From: Stenotrophomonas sp.
Lineage (GTDB): Bacteria; Pseudomonadota; Gammaproteobacteria; Xanthomonadales; Xanthomonadaceae
DNA length: 6,766 bases
Assembly (NCBI GenBank): GCA_003525885.1
Contig: DQIG01000122.1
Coordinates: 356-7,121, forward strand
Reading direction: 5' to 3'
Positions within the stretch are counted from its first letter, which is position 1; each line of letters starts with the position of its first letter. The notes under the pieces were generated by a model. The model made no database searches. It worked only from the letters and a program-made list of their open reading frames with translations, and had not been told where the DNA came from. This document shows positions 5,046 through 6,766 of this stretch, in pieces. Position numbers and translations under genes: made by a program.

Positions 5046-6041
5046 TCAGTCGATCCGTACCACCGTGCGGCCCCGCGATCCGCCCGCGAGCATCCGCTCG
5101 AACACTGCCGGCAGGCCATCAAGGCCGACCTCGGCGGTACAGATGCGGTCCAGGTGCTGTGGCTTCCATTCGCCGCCCAGGCGCGACCACACCTCTTCGC
5201 GCAGCTGGCGCGGTGCATTGGCCGAAGACACCCCGAGCAGCGACACACCGCGCAGGATGAACGGCATCACCGTCATGTCCAGCGTCGGGCTGGCCGCCAG
5301 GCCGGCGCTGACCACGCTGCCGTAGGGCACGGTCTGCGCCAGCAGGCTGGCGAGCATGGTGCCGCCGGCATTGTCCAGGCCCCCCCCGAAACGCGCGGAC
5401 TGCAGCGGGCCGATGTTGCTCAGTGCCTCGCGCGGCAGCACCTCGGTGGCGCCGATGGCGCGCAGGAAACCGGTCTGGTCGGGCTTGCCGCTGATCGCGT
5501 GCACGGTATAGCCGGCCCGGCTGAAGATCGACAGCGCCAGCGCACCGACACCACCACTGGCACCGGTGACCGCCAGCGGGCCGAGTTCCGGCGTCTGCCG
5601 GTTGTCCTGCATGCGCAGCAGGGCCAGGGCCGCCGTGAAGCCGGCGGTGCCCAGCACCATCGCCTCGCGCGGGCTCAGCCCGGCTGGCTGGGCGATCACC
5701 GCGCGCGATTCCAGCCGCACATACTGGCTGTAGCCGCCGTCGCGGGTCTCGCTGAGGCCGCAGCCGGTGGCCAGCACGGCGTCGCCCTCACGCCAGTCAG
5801 GGTCGGTGCTGGCGACCACGGTGCCGGCCACGTCGATGCCACCCACCAACGGGAAGCGGCGCAGGATCTTCCCTTTGCCGGTGCCGGCCAGGGCATCCTT
5901 GTAGTTTACCGAGGACCAGTGGGCGCGGATCAGCACCTGGCCGGGGTTGAGATCGTCGACCCCGAGCTGGACCAGGCCGCTGCGGTAGCCCGCGTCGTCG
6001 TTTTCGATGCGGAAGGCGGTGAACGGGGTGGTGGGGGCCAT
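5046..6041 (-). CDS. acuI: AcuI/YhdH-family NADPH-dependent oxidoreductase (acrylyl-CoA reductase-like)
   Basis: A 331-residue zinc-free medium-chain dehydrogenase/reductase; the best-known members reduce acrylyl-CoA to propionyl-CoA with NADPH, and others were annotated as quinone oxidoreductases. SSVNYKDALAGTGKG (43-57) is a family signature, PLVGGIDVAGTV (64-75) follows, the nucleotide-binding glycine motif is TGASGGVG (159-166), and VMPFILRGVSLLGV (258-271) is near-identical in E. coli YhdH (324 residues). No cysteine cluster for structural zinc is present. The start at 6041 begins the homologous region; the frame remains open for 64 more codons upstream without family similarity, and only a weak AGG lies eight bases from the chosen ATG. 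A run of eight G (coding strand; 5380-5387) encodes Gly-Gly-Gly near residue 220. Transcribed divergently from hflK. The actual substrate is not shown by sequence. Confidence 0.92.
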   Translation of the reverse strand: MAPTTPFTAFRIENDDAGYRSGLVQLGVDDLNPGQVLIRAHWSSVNYKDALAGTGKGKILRRFPLVGGIDVAGTVVASTDPDWREGDAVLATGCGLSETRDGGYSQYVRLESRAVIAQPAGLSPREAMVLGTAGFTAALALLRMQDNRQTPELGPLAVTGASGGVGALALSIFSRAGYTVHAISGKPDQTGFLRAIGATEVLPREALSNIGPLQSARFGGGLDNAGGTMLASLLAQTVPYGSVVSAGLAASPTLDMTVMPFILRGVSLLGVSSANAPRQLREEVWSRLGGEWKPQHLDRICTAEVGLDGLPAVFERMLAGGSRGRTVVRID

Positions 6042-6089
6042 CGGCGTTGCCTGACTTCGAGGAAAACGCCACCTTACCCCGTTGCCCCC

Positions 6090-6125
6090 CTTTCGATCCT
6101 GCCGATCCGCCCCATCTTGTATGAT
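6090..6125 (+). promoter_or_regulatory. Candidate hflK promoter: sigma-32-like and sigma-70 -10 elements
   Basis: CCCCATCT (6110-6117) is an exact match to the sigma-32 -10 consensus, with CTTTCGA (6090-6096; only 4 of 7 to CTTGAAA) 13 bases upstream. TATGAT (6120-6125) is a 5-of-6 sigma-70 -10, but I see no TTGACA-like box at 16-18 bases. Either would start transcription near 6124-6132, giving a leader of about 65-70 bases. Confidence 0.45.
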
Positions 6126-6140
6126 CGGTAATGGTTTCAC

Positions 6141-6174
6141 GGCTGGCGCCGCGGGAAGGGCCCGCGCCGCAGCC
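6141..6174 (+). other. GC-rich leader hairpin before hflK
   Basis: Outer stem GGCTG (6141-6145) / CAGCC (6170-6174) and inner stem CGCGGG-type (CGCGGG reading 6150-6155 as C-GCGGG) pairing with CCCGCG (6161-6166) around loop AAGGG, with a small internal mismatch between them. It lies between the -10 elements and the GGAG ribosome site (6186-6189). No T-tract follows, so it is not a canonical terminator. Confidence 0.4.
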
Positions 6175-6194
6175 CAAATCTTGATGGAGCGTGC

Positions 6195-6766
6195 ATGGCC
6201 TGGAATACACCCGGCGGCAACAAGGGCGGACAAGGCCCCGAGGACAATCGACGCGGGCCGTTCGGGTCGCGCGGCGGTGGCAATGGTGGTGGCTGGGGCG
6301 GACTGCCCGGGCCGCTGAAGGACCTGTTCGACGGCGGCATCATGCGTTGGGTGGTGGCGGCCGTGGTGCTGCTGGTGCTGTTCTCCAGCTTCCAGCTGAT
6401 CGGCGAACAGCAGCGTGGCGTGGTGCTGCGCTTCGGCCAGTTCTCGCGCATCCTGCAGCCCGGCCCGAACTTCAAGCTGCCGTGGCCGATCGAATCGGTC
6501 ACCAAGGTCAACGCCACCGAGATCAAGACCTTCTCGATCCAGGTGCCGGTGCTGACCCGCGACGAGAACATCGTCAACGTCTCGTTGAACGTCCAGTACC
6601 GCATCGACGACCCGCAGCAGTACTTGTTCGGCACCGTTGATGCCAACCAGGTGCTGGAGCAGTCGGCGCAGAGCGCGGTGCGCGAGGAAGTCGGCCGTGC
6701 CGATCTCAACGCGGTACTGAACAACCGTGGCCCGCTGGCCGTGGCTGCCGAAGAGCGCCTGCAGGC
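6195..6766 (+). CDS. hflK: HflK, FtsH-associated membrane protease modulator (N-terminal part)
   Basis: The first 190 residues of HflK; the gene runs off the right edge. HflK forms with HflC a large SPFH/band-7 cage around FtsH in the inner membrane and modulates its proteolysis. Visible: a Gly/Asn-rich cytoplasmic tail (7-48, GSRGGGNGGGWGG), one transmembrane helix (about 51-69, RWVVAAVVLLVLFSSFQLI), then the periplasmic band-7 domain with EQQRGVVLRFGQF (71-83), PGPNFKLPWPIE (89-100) and VPVLTRDENIVNVSLNVQYRI (117-137). GGAG lies five bases before the ATG at 6195, and the homologous MAWNTPGG start agrees. hflC would be expected immediately downstream, outside the window. Divergent from the oxidoreductase gene across 153 bases. 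Confidence 0.95.
   Translation, partial: MAWNTPGGNKGGQGPEDNRRGPFGSRGGGNGGGWGGLPGPLKDLFDGGIMRWVVAAVVLLVLFSSFQLIGEQQRGVVLRFGQFSRILQPGPNFKLPWPIESVTKVNATEIKTFSIQVPVLTRDENIVNVSLNVQYRIDDPQQYLFGTVDANQVLEQSAQSAVREEVGRADLNAVLNNRGPLAVAAEERLQ

Noticed and set aside
5154..6131. 325-codon + strand frame opposite the oxidoreductase gene.
   Set aside because: Gln/Arg/His/Gly-rich shadow translation; the minus strand holds a complete, well-conserved enzyme.
6042..6233. 64-codon upstream extension of the oxidoreductase frame, reaching into hflK.
   Set aside because: It overlaps the hflK start and both candidate promoters and has no family similarity; the homologous region begins at the ATG at 6041.
1..6766. 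A novel defence island or mobile-element system.
   Set aside because: All eligible reading frames resolve into well-known core families; no integrase, toxin-antitoxin, reverse transcriptase or nuclease signature is visible.

Overview
The window is a GC-rich, densely coded stretch of a gammaproteobacterial chromosome. The proteins and, above all, the short palindromic repeats with a GTAG or GTGGG head point to the Xanthomonadaceae, most likely Stenotrophomonas (SMAG-type REP elements). Genus placement is inference from these repeats and codon style. I see no integrase, insertion sequence, CRISPR array, tRNA or rRNA, and nothing that looks like a dedicated defence or mobile system; this is core chromosome with interesting small-scale structure.

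Layout from left to right: the 3' part of pbpC (penicillin-binding protein 1C, + strand) enters from the left edge and ends at 2114. A repeat-filled convergent junction (2111-2216) follows. Next is a probable two-gene minus-strand operon: a peroxiredoxin (2839-3321), then 29 bases later a ferritin-like di-iron protein (2234-2809). A 261-base divergent intergenic region separates it from a DnaJ/CbpA-type co-chaperone on the + strand (3583-4470). A second repeat cluster (4481-4577) fills the convergent junction with a PilH-like single-domain response regulator (4586-4957, minus). Upstream of that, same strand, is an AcuI/YhdH-type NADPH oxidoreductase (5046-6041). Divergent from it, the 5' part of hflK (6195 to the right edge) begins.

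Functional themes: cell-wall synthesis (PBP1C), peroxide removal coupled to iron storage (peroxiredoxin plus ferritin-like protein), protein quality control (CbpA-type J protein and HflK, partner of the FtsH protease), twitching-motility-type signalling (PilH-like receiver) and an electrophile or acrylyl-CoA reductase. The two quality-control genes each have the same CCCCATCT octamer, the classical sigma-32 -10 element, in the upstream region and in the right orientation. This is the most testable regulatory signal here. All repeats sit at convergent 3' ends; I recognised none in the two divergent promoter regions. One repeat supplies the stop codon of pbpC.
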